In this document: positions 1 to 10,396 of the stretch, one piece after another
Numbering within the stretch: position 1 is the stretch's first letter
Layout: each line of letters begins with the position of its first letter
From: Begonia masoniana
Taxonomy: Eukaryota; Streptophyta; Magnoliopsida; Cucurbitales; Begoniaceae
Assembly: GCA_022432975.1 (NCBI GenBank)
Contig: CM039516.1
Span: forward strand, 27,189,571-27,253,570
Length of the DNA stretch: 64,000 nt
Reading direction: 5' to 3'
Translations under genes and position numbers: made by a program
The notes under the pieces: generated by a model
Seen by the model: the letters and a program-made list of their open reading frames with translations, nothing else
Databases searched by the model: none
Told to the model about the DNA's origin: nothing

Positions 1-2
1 AG

Positions 3-2822
3 TTTGTAATTGATACATACCCCGAGGCATCACCTGTATCTAAGAATCCCTACCGTATGGCACCTGTTGAGTTGAAAGAATTGAAGGTTCAACTGCAGGA
101 ATTAGTTGACAAGGGATTTATTCGCCCCAGCAGTTCTCCTTGGGGTGCACCAGTCTTATTTGTAAGGAAGAAAGATGGTTCTCTTAGAATGTGCATAGAC
201 TACAGGGAACTAAATAAGTTGACAATCAAGAATAGGTACCCCTTACCTAGGATTGATGATTTGTTTGATCAATTGCAAGGAGCTAAGGTATTTTCAAAGA
301 TAGATTTACGATCGGGTTATTACCAACTGAAGGTTAAAGAAGGAGATATACCAAAGACAGCCTTCAGAACCCGCTATGGACATTATGAATTCTTAGTCAT
401 GTCGTTTGGATTGACAAACGCCCCTGCAGCTTTCATGGATTTAATGAACCGTGTGTTTCGTGAGTATTTAGATAAGTTTGTGATTGTATTCATAGATGAT
501 ATCTTGATATACTCCCGAACTGTGGCTGACCATGAAGAACATTTGAAAGTAGTTTTGACGACATTGAAGGAGCATCAACTTTATGCCAAGCTGTCTAAGT
601 GTGAGTTTTGGTTAGATAAGGTTAATTTCCTTGGCCATGTAGTTTCTGCTAATGGCATATCTGTGGACCCGACCAAAATTCAGGCAGTAGAGGATTGGCC
701 TCAACCTAAGAATGCCAGCGAAGTCCGCAGCTTCCTTGGACTGGCAGGCTATTACAGGAAGTTCATCAAGGGATTTTCTATGATAGCTAAACCCCTGACG
801 AGTTTGACAAAGAAGGACATTAAGTATTCTTGGACTGAAGCCTGTGAAGATAGCTTCCAGACGTTAAAACTGAAGTTAACAACAGCCCCTATATTGACCC
901 TCCCAACCGAAGAAGGAAAGTTTAGTGTTTATTGCGATGCGTCTAAAGTTGGTTTAGGTTGTGTTCTGATGCAAGAGGGTAAAGTTATAGCGTATGCTTC
1001 TAGGCAGCTAAAGAGTTACGAGCAAAATTACCCCACTCATGATCTAGAATTAGCTGCCGTTGTTTTTGCCTTGAAGATTTGGAGACACTATTTATATGGA
1101 CAGCAATGTGATGTGTTTTCTGACCATAAAAGTCTAAAGTACCTCTTCACACAGAAGGAGTTGAACATGAGACAGAGACGTTGGTTGGAATTCGTCAAGG
1201 ACTACGATTTTGAGATCAAGTATCACCCCGGGAAGGCTAACTCTGTAGCTGATGCGTTGAGTAGGATGTCAACAACAATGCAGCCCGTGGTTTCAACCAT
1301 GTCTATACCCTTAAGAACAGAAGTTCAGAAGTTTGACTTGGAGATAGTTCCAGAGTTATCAGTCTTGCTCGCTGAGTTATTTATTCAACCATCAATTTTG
1401 GAAAAGATCAAGGATGCACAACAGAGGAATTCAGAGGAAAATATCAGCATGATGAACAAGTTGAAAGACACCACCTCCGAGTTCAGTCTCTCCAAGGATG
1501 GAATCCTGAAGTTTAGGAATCGGTGGTGCATTCCTAATGATGTGGAGTTGCGTAAGTTGATCTTGGCAGAGGCGCACTCCTCTTCCTTTTCTGTACATCC
1601 TGGCTGCACCAAGATGTATCGAGACCTGAAGTTACTGTACTGGTGGCCTAACCTAAAAAGGGATGTTGCTAAGTATGTAGAGTCCTGTTTAGTATGCCAA
1701 CAAGTCAAAGCCGAGCACCAACGTCCAGGAGGTACTCTTCAGCCGTTGCCTATTCCAGAATGAAAGTGGGAACACATAGCTATGGATTTCGTTGTAGGAC
1801 TACCTAAGACGACAAAAGGACATGATTGTATTTGGGTTGTGGTGGATAGACTGACGAAATCAGCCCATTTCTTACCTGTAAGGACCACCTATACGATGGA
1901 CCAATTTGCTGATCTTTATGTTCAGGAAATTATCAGGTTGCATGGAATCCCTGTATCCATTGTCTCTGACCGTGACCCCAGGTTTACCTCTCGATTCTGG
2001 AAAAGTTTGCAAGGCACATTAGGTACAAAGTTATCTTTCAGCACGGCTTTTCACCCACAGACCGATGGCCAATCAGAAAGGACTATTCAAATACTCGAAG
2101 ATATGTTGAGAGCATGTGTACTTGACTTTCAGACAACTTGGAGTAGACATTTACCGCTAGTTGAGTTCTCCTACAATAACAGTTATCAGTCCACCATTGG
2201 TATGGCACCATATGAAGCACTGTACGGTAGGAAATGTAGGTCACCTCTTTACTAGGACGAGGTTGGTGAAACAAAACTTCTTGGACCTGATATTCTGCAG
2301 CAAATGTCAGATAAGATTGCCACTATTCGGAAAAGAATGATGACTGCACAAAGCCGGCAGAAGTGTTATGCAGATCAAAGATGGAGGGAACTCAAGTTTG
2401 CAGTAGGGGATGAAGTATTCTTAAAGGTGTCACCATTTAAGGGAGTTTTAAGATTTGGCAAGAAGGGAAAACTTAATCCTAGATTTATTGGACCCTTCCC
2501 TGTCTTGGCAAAAATCGGGAGTACGACTTACAGACTGCAACTGCCTCCATCATTGGATAAAGTTCATAATGTCTTCCATGTGTCAATGTTAAGGAAGTGC
2601 ATGCGTGATCCGATGCAGGTCATCCAGCCATCGGATATTAGTTTAGAGCCGACAGTGGAGTATGAGGAGAAACCGATACAGATATTGGAATATGCGGTCA
2701 AGACTCTGAGAAACAAAGAGATTCCATTGGTGAAAGTTTTATGGACAAATCATGGCATTGAAGAAGCCACATGGGAAAGACAGCAAGAGATGTTGGACAA
2801 TTATCCTGAGTTATTTGCTTGA
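3..2822 (+). pseudogene. E1 Ty3/Tekay-like pol (RT, RNase H, integrase, chromodomain), two nonsense codons
   Basis: This is the 3' part of a Ty3 polyprotein that would copy element RNA into DNA and integrate it. The frame is already open at base 3 and the start lies outside the window. In order: reverse transcriptase with the active-site string [10 protein letters not shown] (about 489-516), RNase H beginning [12 protein letters not shown] (about 927), an integrase zinc domain ending CLVCQQ (about 1686), an integrase core with D in MDFVVGLP, D in IVSDRDPRF and E in GQSERT, and a C-terminal chromodomain (LVKVLWTNHG..EEATWE). TGA at 1761 and TAG at 2253 both replace the Trp codon found in E8 or E5. 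The last part restarts at 2304 and ends with TGA at 2820. The chromodomain places it among chromoviruses; Tekay is my best clade call. It is almost collinear with E8. Confidence 0.95.
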
Positions 2823-2850
2823 GCAATTTTCGAGGACAAAAATTTTGTTT

Positions 2851-2863
2851 AAGGAGGGGTGGA
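2851..2863 (+). promoter_or_regulatory. E1 polypurine tract
   Basis: AAGGAGGGGTGGA lies directly before the LTR start (TGTAACA), after the line GAGGACAAAAATTTTG that plant Tekay elements commonly carry. It would prime plus-strand DNA synthesis. Confidence 0.85.
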
Positions 2864-3022
2864 TGTAACACCTGACATTTCGGCCAAGTGATTTTCTGAC
2901 CATTTTCATTGTCACCCTCTTATTTAACCCTTATGATTTAAATTTAATGTTAAGACAAATTATTACAAGTTGAGTAAAACTAGGTTGGGTGGCAGTTTTG
3001 TAATTAAAACTGATGGATTGAG

Positions 3023-3030
3023 TATAAATA
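3023..3030 (+). promoter_or_regulatory. TATA box of the E1 LTR
   Basis: TATAAATA is followed by a pyrimidine-rich leader. RNA start would be expected near 3053-3060, marking the U3/R border. Confidence 0.7.
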
Positions 3031-3034
3031 GGAA

Positions 3035-4262
3035 ATGGAAACCTTAAACCTCATTTATTACCACTGTAGCCGACATTCCCTCTCGGCGATTTCTTCCCTC
3101 CCAAGTTCTTGCTCTCGGCTACCAGAACTTTCCTTTACCGACGGCTGGTTTCAGCCTGCTTTTCTCTGCAAATCTGCACCCGAGGTATGAAATGGACAAT
3201 GTAGTCATTTGTTAGTGATTAAAGTTCTGCTTTCAGCTCGACATTTGAGTTCGGAATTTTCTTAGCAGTGGCCGAGTAGTTTAAGACCCTTTTAAGTCTG
3301 AGAGTAGAAATGTCATCCCAAATCGATTCTGAACATTTCAAAGTAACAAACTCGGATTTAATCAATGGTAAAACCTGTCCACCTAGTTTCGGATTTCAGA
3401 CTGCAGTGTGTCAAACAGAGGAATCGGAATGACTTTAGCTATTAGATCCTAGGATGGTTTATGATTAGGACTATTAGGACTTTGTTTTAACTACTGTAAT
3501 GTACATGTTTTAGGTGAAGAAGTTTAAAGGAAAGAAGCTCGGATTGCTATGGAATCCAGGTAAGTGAATGTATTAAGATTTCCGGCCACTAGGGCCCTAC
3601 ACCGCAAGGGTATTAGGAAATCACTGAGATGTTAGCTTATTGACTATGATTTGTTATTTCCACGATATGAAGAAGTTGTGTAAGTAAATGTAAAGTTACA
3701 GGATGTTTTACTTGACCTCATGATATGACTTCTCTCTATGAACTTTATGTCTATGCACTGTGTCCCTGTTATGATTAAGTTGAGAATATGAAAAGCAAAT
3801 GTAACCAAGATTAAGTGCAGAGCGGGGAAAGACTATGTTATGTATGACTCGCGAATTCTCCCACTGGTGGAGGCCGAGTTAATGATATGTATGACTCGCG
3901 AAATCTCCCACTGGTGGAGGCCGAGTTAATGATATTTATGGCTCGCGAATTCTCCCACTGGGGAGGCCGAGTGATGTATCATGATTGCCGCGATAGGCAA
4001 ATGATTATGTATGACTGCCGCGATAGGCAAATGACTATGTACCCCTGTCTTCCTCCCTCGTTCCCTGCCTTAATACATGTTATGTAAATGATAAAGATGA
4101 ACATGAATGAAGAATGGTTTATGAATTATGTCTCGTTAAATTGTGTACTCATGTATATCTGTCAGCATGCATTCCTTACTAAGCATTAGGCTTATAGTTA
4201 AACCTTATGGTGTAGGTGAAGAAGGTTCAGGTGAGGATGTTATGTTCAAAGAGGATGCTTAA
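3035..4262 (+). other. Putative three-exon small ORF / spliced leader in the E1 LTR
   Basis: Predicted exon 1 ends at 3184 (CCCGAG|GTATGA). Mini-exon 2 is 3514-3559 (TTTTAG|GTGAAG to ATCCAG|GTAAGT). Exon 3 starts at 4216 (GTGTAG|GTGAAG) and stops at TAA 4260-4262. Read across these junctions the frame is open: from ATG 3035, 50 codons, then 15 basic codons in exon 2 (starting VKKFKGKK), then an acidic tail (GEEGSGED...). That ATG lies only 5 bases after the TATA box, so it may be upstream of the RNA start and the true start is unsettled. The splice sites are inferred from sequence alone. Confidence 0.5.
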
Positions 4263-4568
4263 GGCTGGTTGCTGGAGGATGCTCAAGGTGACAGTGCGGG
4301 ACTGGAGAGGCGATTTATGACCCCTGGTTAAGACTCTTATGTTACAGTATGTTAAAGGATATGGTAGCTTAAGTAGGATGAGATTATTTTAAAACGTTGA
4401 GCTTTGAAACTGTCTAGTGGATCACTGAGTCAGGGAATGATTATATAGATTTATAAATGATCTGTTGCTTAAGTCTTCCGCTATATGCATTTTGAATGAG
4501 TTGTGTTTTCTTTCTGTTGGGAGGAGTCATTTGATGATTTAGTGTTCTCTACCGTAAGACGGAAGCTG

Positions 4569-4770
4569 GATGAGGCAATCGTCCGGCTGACGTCATCGGC
4601 AGATGCCGAAAGAATAGTTGATGATGGTTTAGTCTTCCGGTTGACGTCATCGGCAGATGCCGAAGGTGAATTGTTTGATGGTTTAGTCTTCCGGTTGACG
4701 TCATCGGCAGATGCCGAAGGATAGTTGTATGATGGTTTAGTCTTCCGGATGACGTCACCGGAAGATGTAA
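4569..4770 (+). repeat. 54-bp tandem repeat with TGACGTCA and TCGGCAGATGCCGA
   Basis: TGACGTCA occurs at 4588, 4642, 4696 and 4750, exactly 54 bp apart. The first three are followed at once by the perfect inverted repeat TCGGCA-GA-TGCCGA. TGACGTCA is the palindromic core bound by plant TGA-type bZIP proteins, so an enhancer role is plausible. Because 54 is divisible by three, the array also leaves a repetitive false reading frame. Confidence 0.85.
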
Positions 4771-5328
4771 AATGTGTTTTGTCGATTAGCGACCGAATGA
4801 TGTTTTAACTTAGCACGTGAGACCCACGTGCTCACCGGAAGATGTAAAATGTGTTTTGTCGATTAGCGACCGAATGATGTTTTAATTTAGCACGCGAGAC
4901 CCACGTGCCCACCGGAAGATGTCTCCTTTTAGGTGATGTTAAGCGAGTCACGCGTAATGCACGTGATGACCGGACGACTAAGTTTCTGAGGGTTGTCAAC
5001 GCATGCAACCCATGCAAACCCGAGTGGTATTTTGTTAAGAGAATTGAGGGCACTTCCTCTTTTCCCGAAATTTTCAAGAAACCGATGACCGAGTCCAGTC
5101 GCTCGACTCTGTGAAAGTTTGAGTCGACGAGGCGTGGGAAGTCGGGCATGAGAGGGTTCGTCTTCCTTAATGGTTCTGCGTCTCTATTACCAGTTTAGAA
5201 AAAAAATATATATGTAAAATGTGAAAGTCTGTTGAGAGATAGTAAGTGAATGTAATAATAGTAAAAGTCAAGCAAACGATTAATGAAAGGATATGAACAC
5301 GTGACGGCTCCTGGCCGGGGTCGTTACA

Positions 5329-6362
5329 GGGCCATTCTTCAGAGCTGGACAATCCCTACTCATGTGGCCAACTTTATTACAATTATAACAGCGAAGGACT
5401 CTGGGCTTTGGGCAATCCTTAAGCAGATGCCCGGTCTCCTCACAGTTGAAACACTTCCCTGCGCTAATTCTACACTCTCCCGGGTGAAATCTTAAACACT
5501 TTGGGCATTGAGGGAACTTCCTAGTATCTGGTATCTTCTTCTCCTTCCCTTGACTGCCCTGGCCCTCACCGGGCCTCTTCGTTCCCCTGTGATGGTGTGG
5601 CTGGGTGAACTTTCGTGGAGCCGCACTAAACCCAGCACACTTCATCTCCGCCTCTTCCACTTCTAATGCCGTGGACACTACTACTTCACTGTAGGACAAT
5701 CCTTTTATACCCGAGAACTTGACTCCTCTATAAATCTCAGGTTTCAGCCCATGCACAAATTGGAACACTTTATCCTCATCTCTGCGTGCGAGGTGTCCGG
5801 CAAACCTTGATAGGTATTCAAACTGTCTGCTGTATTCAGCTACGGTCCTTGTCTGTTTCAAGTTCATGAACTCCAGCTTCTTAGTGGTCTGTACAGTACT
5901 GTTAAAATACTTCTCATAGAAAATCTCCTTAAATTGCGTCCAAGTCATCGTAAGAACATCATGGGTGGTCTCCATCGTTTCCCACCAAAGTTGAGCATCA
6001 CCGGCAAAGTGGAAAGTTGCCAAAATGACCTTTTCTCCTTCTCCCACATTTGCACACCTAAACATGATTTCTATCTTTTTCAACCATTCCTCGGCCACAA
6101 TAGGATTAGCTGACTTTCCATCAAAAGTGGGTGGTCGCAACCTCCTAAACCTCTCTCCTGCCTGTTCATTGTTGGAACCCGAGTTGGCACTCCCTTGTAC
6201 CTCTCGGTTCAGTAGCAGTCCCAACTGATCGGACTGCTGGCGCATTGTATCAGATTGCTGACGTACCAAGTCTGTCAGCTGCCTGATCACACCAGAATTT
6301 TCGGTACTTTCCGGGTTTGGTGTCTCCCTCTGTACTCTCGGTCTACCTGGTCGCCTAGACAT
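5329..6362 (-). pseudogene. E2 gag, Ty3/Tekay-like, truncated by the E1 insertion
   Basis: This capsid/nucleocapsid precursor is read on the minus strand from ATG at 6362 (MSRRPGRPRV). I chose that start because the longer frame reaches into the intron-like segment 6375-6434, and the same MSRRPGRPRV start is found in E5. The Retrotrans_gag region covers roughly residues 90-190 (WLKKIEIMFRCANVGEGEK, ...AQLWWE). A cysteine-rich stretch (CPKCLRFHPGEC) and two CCHC knuckles, CFNCEETGHLLKDC and CYNCNKVGHMSRDC, follow. The frame is intact until it meets the E1 LTR at 5328; protease and pol would lie beyond the left edge of the window. Confidence 0.93.
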
Positions 6363-6374
6363 TTCACTATATTC

Positions 6375-6434
6375 CTGTAAAATGTTAACTATTCTCATAA
6401 ATATCTAATAATTAAAACTAACTCAAACACTTAC
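6375..6434 (-). other. Putative 60-nt intron in the E2 gag leader
   Basis: On the minus strand the segment reads AACT|GTAAGTG ... GTTAACATTTTACAG|GAAT, with donor, TTAAC branch-like motif and acceptor, 12 bases before the gag ATG. The same signals and nearly the same length recur in E5, E7, E8 and both E9 copies. Confidence 0.5.
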
Positions 6435-6502
6435 AGTTGTTGGAGTACTTCCATGCAACGATCGGCACTGTTGAGTAATTCTTTGAACGGTTTAACCAAA
6501 TG

Positions 6503-6514
6503 GCTCTGATACCA
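6503..6514 (-). promoter_or_regulatory. E2 primer-binding site (tRNA-Met type)
   Basis: The minus strand reads TGGTATCAGAGC three bases after the LTR end. This matches the 3' end of initiator tRNA-Met, the usual primer for plant Ty3 elements. Confidence 0.9.
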
Positions 6515-6517
6515 ACT

Positions 6518-8568
6518 TGTAACGTCCCGAGTTATCTGAACCCGGTTTGCTACTCATAACGCTGCACTGAACCATGACGTCTTGATGCTAAATTTAAATT
6601 TCACTCGACAGCCAAAATTTGACTTTTTCTAAAACTAAATATGTTTTAAAACTTGCAGCGGAAAATCAATTGGACATCAATGAAGCTAAGTGACCTGTGA
6701 AAACATTTTAAAATGACTGTTGGAAGTGTTAAGAGTAATTGGCTAAAAGACATAAAGCTTAAAAAAAAAACGCGGAATGCCCGTGAAGTTGCCGAAGTCG
6801 AACACATCTGCCGACGACAAAGTCAACGGAAGAAGCAGAAATAGGATTTAGGAGGTTTCTGCCGATGACGTGTACAAACAACGCACCACCATCTACCGAC
6901 AAGCCAACACAACTACACCTGCCGTTGAAGTCAACATAACTTCATCTGCCGATGGAGTCAACATAACTTCATCTACCGATAGATTTCCATCTGCCGATAG
7001 ACAAACTCGCGACATCTACCGACAATGACATTATGACTCCTTCCGATAAGATTAAAATACACACTACATCTTCCGATGAAGTCAACATAACTTCATCTGC
7101 CGATGGAGTCAACATAACTTCATCTACCGATAGATTTCCATCTGCCGATAGACAAAACTACAGATTTTGCGACTCGCACCTGCCGATGACGTCAGCCAGA
7201 TGTTCTCTCTCTCATCCAACGACTTTACTGAAGGCACCTTCCGATAGGCAGAACGACAAAACTAAACATCCAGAAACAAACCAAATCACTGCCCTTCCCA
7301 AATTCAGTAAAAACAATGTTTTCAAAACCCAACAGAACACTAATATCAAAGACTCTCATAATGTATTCAGAGTTTTAAAAAAAACACTACTGTCATAAAA
7401 TTTTCAGAAAAAGGAAACATCTATACTGAACTAGTTACTCCCAACTCAACACCTGCAGCCATGGATTAAACCGCCTCAACAGATGACCATACCGATGCCT
7501 GAAAATGCTCCTCCAACCAGCCTATTCCTCATGTTGGTCGGTAAACATACCTTCAGTAACTTCTTCACCTACATCACAAAACTCATCTATTAGCCTAATG
7601 CTAAGCAAGTAGAGCGATGAATGAAATGAATTACTGAAACATAAATCTCCTAGACATGTTGTTTCTACTTTCTCCTCTCTGTTGTATTCATAATCGTGCT
7701 CTGTTGATCCCTTTGTACGATGGGAGAGTGGATCAGTCATCCCCCAAAGCATACATCCTATGATCTCAATTAAGGGGCGGATTAGTTCCCTTAATAGTTA
7801 GCTGGTCTGATCCCCCTGTAGGATTGGGAGGTGGATCACTTTTCCCAAAACCTCAATCCTCTGTTCTCAGTTAAGGGGCAGATTAATCCCCCTTAACAGT
7901 TGTTCTGATCATCCTGCTCACACTCACCATGAAAATACATTTTCGTAGTCTTTCAAAACATGATGCATGACAACTGGAATTAAACATACAAACATACATA
8001 AACCCTACTGTTTTGTGATGTAGGCCCAAAGACACAAACAAACTCTACTTACCTGGATTCTTGGCGAGTGCTCGGTTAGGAGCTTCTTCGGGATCTTTCT
8101 CACCTAGAACATAAACAGAACATTAAGTCAACCTGTACTAAACCTCATTCTAAGGCATTCAGAAAACCTAAGGGAATAGTTGGGAGTTCTGATCGCCAAG
8201 CATTACTGATTCTATGCTAAATCCGTATCTACTCACTTTCCTGATGAGTTCCCAAAATACATATCTAACACTTCCCCATACAATCTTCCTTAGTTACTAA
8301 GTCAGAAAAATCGAGGTAGAAACTTACCTAGCTCGTCGAACGGATTCGGGGAAGGAAATCGCCTGGGAAGTCTTCTGGTTTGAGCTGAAAACCGAGAGCA
8401 AGAATGAATGGTGGCGGCTAAGCTCAATAAATTCTTTTTAAATAGGTTATCCACTGATAATTTTTTAATTTACCAAAATGCCCTTGCATATCCATTCATT
8501 AACCTAACCCATATTTGCACATCTTAATTTGACAAAATAAATTGGGTTTAATTGAACCGGGTGCTACA
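6518..8568 (-). repeat. E2 5' LTR (2051 bp)
   Basis: On the minus strand it starts TGTAGCACCCGG at 8568 and ends GGGACGTTACA at 6518, next to the primer site. It holds a TATTTAAAA promoter-like motif (about 8440), a mini-exon (8053-8103), two TGATCC...GGATCA hairpins (7705-7735 and 7808-7838), a TGACGTCA at 7187, and a block rich in CATCTGCCGAT that is duplicated 151 bp apart (about 6927 and 7078). Its layout matches the E5 LTR. Confidence 0.88.
7522..8449 (-). other. Putative three-exon small ORF / spliced leader in the E2 LTR
   Basis: Minus strand: exon 1 ends at 8328 (GAGCTAG|GTAAGT), mini-exon 8103-8053 (51 nt, ATCCAG|GTAAGT), exon 3 from 7568 (TGATGTAG|GTGAAG) to TAG at 7522. The joined frame is open from about 8449 to the stop with the junction NPGEE. 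No in-frame ATG is visible; the first candidate is an ATT in a very strong context (GCCGCCACCATT, 8408-8419). Confidence 0.45.
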
Positions 8569-8846
8569 ATCTTCCTCACAAATTTCTCCCCAAAACATCA
8601 AAAGCCAAAATGGGTCTTTGCAAAAGGCATCAAACGAACCCTCCTCCTCATAAGGACCATCCTAATTCTTAAAAAAATGTTGCTTCTAAGACTAGTATGA
8701 TGAAGATTTTAAATATAAGAATTAGAAGACCCTTATTCTAAGACGCCTATTAGGATGTTTTACAAAAATATAGAATCTAATCATTGCCAGTTAAGATTCA
8801 TAGTTTTGTTTATGGATAGAAATTATATTGACTACGTAATCTGTGA
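8569..8846. other. Unassigned flank; first ~35 bp resemble a decayed polypurine end
   Basis: Directly beyond the E2 LTR the minus strand reads ...TTTTGGGGAGAAATTTGTGAGGAAGAT, similar to the E5 end (TTTTGGGGACAAAATTC...GGAGGGTAGAT). This may be the 3' end of another internal region sharing this LTR. The rest is AT-rich with no frame I can identify. Confidence 0.3.
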
Positions 8847-9376
8847 ATGAGTTGTTGGAATAAGCTATGGATAGTCAATAAAAAGTATTATGATGCATCC
8901 AAGGATCTTGATTTGGTTGGAAATGATTGTGGTGTAGCAAGACTTCTTCATCACATTCTCACGTACAACCTATTGCTAAGGCACGGTCATCGAGATCAAA
9001 TTAGCTCCATGGGTTTATATGTTCTCTACAATATTTTTAGACAAGAACGTTTCAATGTGGATTACATTATTTTTCATCGTATGTTGGACATTTTCAATAA
9101 TTCTACCAAGTCACTTTGTTCAACCTTCTCCTAAAGAAGAATTTCAAATTGAATGGAGTAGTGATACCTCCAAATGAAATCCACAAGAAGTTGAAAATAA
9201 TGGACACCTACACTGCTTCTACTCTCGCTATGATGGACATCATGCGTGGCGAGGATGGTTTCTGGACGTTCAAATCTATTTCTCAAGGTTCCTCATCTAT
9301 CAGTCCTTTTGAGCCTATCTCTGATTGGACTGATTATGATATGGCTGATACTTTTTGTAAAAACTTATATTTTTAA
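8847..9376 (+). pseudogene. Broken fragment resembling the plant Transposase_32-type domain
   Basis: Two overlapping frames (8847-9134 and 9116-9376) read as one protein after a frameshift near 9115. The pattern VARLLHHILTYNLL..GHRDQ, then LYVLYNIFRQERFNVDYIIF and a later KLNGVVIPPNEIH resembles the plant Transposase_32-type domain, found in transposon-related genes. This is recognised from overall pattern only. It has no clear start and no partner genes. Confidence 0.35.
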
Positions 9377-10350
9377 TGTCTTTATCTTCATAAACAATGA
9401 CTATATTTATTAACATATTTCTTCAAAACAAATAAAACTTTTGAAAATTGGAGTACGAAATTGGTGAATCAGTACCAGAATGTAAATATCAAACTTGATG
9501 AGGGCGTAAGCAGTCCAGACGCAACTGTTGAGGAAGTTAACTAGTGAGAGAGTAAACGACATGTCCTTCACGCTCTTCGTTTTAATAACTTTGACCTATT
9601 GACAAAAGGCAAACAATTACTTATGAGCATTGATTTAATGGCCACATAAGGATTTTTGTAATTAGAGCAACGAGAGAAGTTTTAATTACCATGATGGTAA
9701 GAGGGGAAGCATACATTATGATGTTGAAAACATCATATATAATGCCCACCATTAATGATCTCTTGGTAGTTCCATGGAGGGCCATCATAGTTTCAAAAAG
9801 GATTTCAACCACAAGAGAAAGGCTGATATTTTTATGAAAAAGCACAAATATTAAGAGTTCAACCTTTAGATAAATTATAACTTAGAAATTAAATAAAGGG
9901 TACGTAGTTGAGAGTATAATATTGAAGCACTCGTCCTTTTTTATCAGAGTATGTAAAGAATATGACCAAATAGATCAACTCTGAAATAATGCTAAAATTA
10001 GTAAGTGGTGTTTTTACTCATGTGTCCGGTGTTTACTTAGTCAAAGGCCATCAATAATTTGTTCTATTCATATGGCGTAGTTAGAATGTGTTTGAGATTT
10101 ATTAGGAGTATGATTTCATGTTTCTTAGTGGGTTAGTGGGAAATGGAATATGGCAGAATCTGTTGCATTTGATCTGTATAATTTTTTCATTTTGGATTGA
10201 ATAAAAGTATCGAACATCTTTCAGTTATTTGCTCTTGCCTTCAACGTGTTTGTTAAAAGTCCTGTGTGATAGTTTCTCCGTGATGTTTATACCTCTCTTG
10301 ATTTTGCAATCTAAGAAGTTATTTGTTTTAACTTGGTTATAAACTTAACA
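9377..10350 (+). other. AT-rich region ending in the probable copia 5' LTR
   Basis: I see no coding region. The right end (...AAACTTAACA, 10350) directly precedes a primer site and must be the end of the copia 5' LTR. I could not place the LTR start, because no matching 3' LTR is in the window. Confidence 0.45.
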
Positions 10351-10352
10351 TT

Positions 10353-10365
10353 TGGTATCAAAGCC
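10353..10365 (+). promoter_or_regulatory. Copia primer-binding site
   Basis: TGGTATCAAAGCC follows the presumed LTR end by two bases; it is the tRNA-Met-type site common in plant Ty1/copia elements. Confidence 0.8.
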
Positions 10366-10396
10366 ACTACTGAGGCCTGCGAAGAATTTTTTAGTG

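Larger units (their letters stand above)
2864..5328 (+). repeat. E1 3' LTR (2465 bp)
   Basis: The LTR runs from TGTAACACC to GTCGTTACA. Its left edge follows the polypurine tract and its right edge breaks the E2 gag frame, so both ends are fixed. It contains a TATA box (3023), a mini-exon arrangement (3185-4262), three 47-bp repeats (3844-3980), two hairpins TGCCGCGATAGGCA (about 3984 and 4016), four 54-bp repeats and a 77-bp repeat (starts 4756, 4833, 4910) with CACGTG cores. It is the same family as the E8 LTRs. Confidence 0.9.

Noticed and set aside
3844..3980. Three 47-bp repeats as a possible replication origin or protein-binding array
   Set aside because: They fall inside predicted intron 2 of the E1 LTR and no known origin or binding motif could be named.
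4503..4758. Repetitive frames on both strands in the E1 LTR
   Set aside because: Produced by the 54-bp repeat, whose length is divisible by three; they lie in predicted non-coding LTR sequence.
6503..6514. Possible tRNA genes at the TGGTATCAGAGC sites
   Set aside because: Only the 12-base primer complement is present; no tRNA cloverleaf surrounds any of them.
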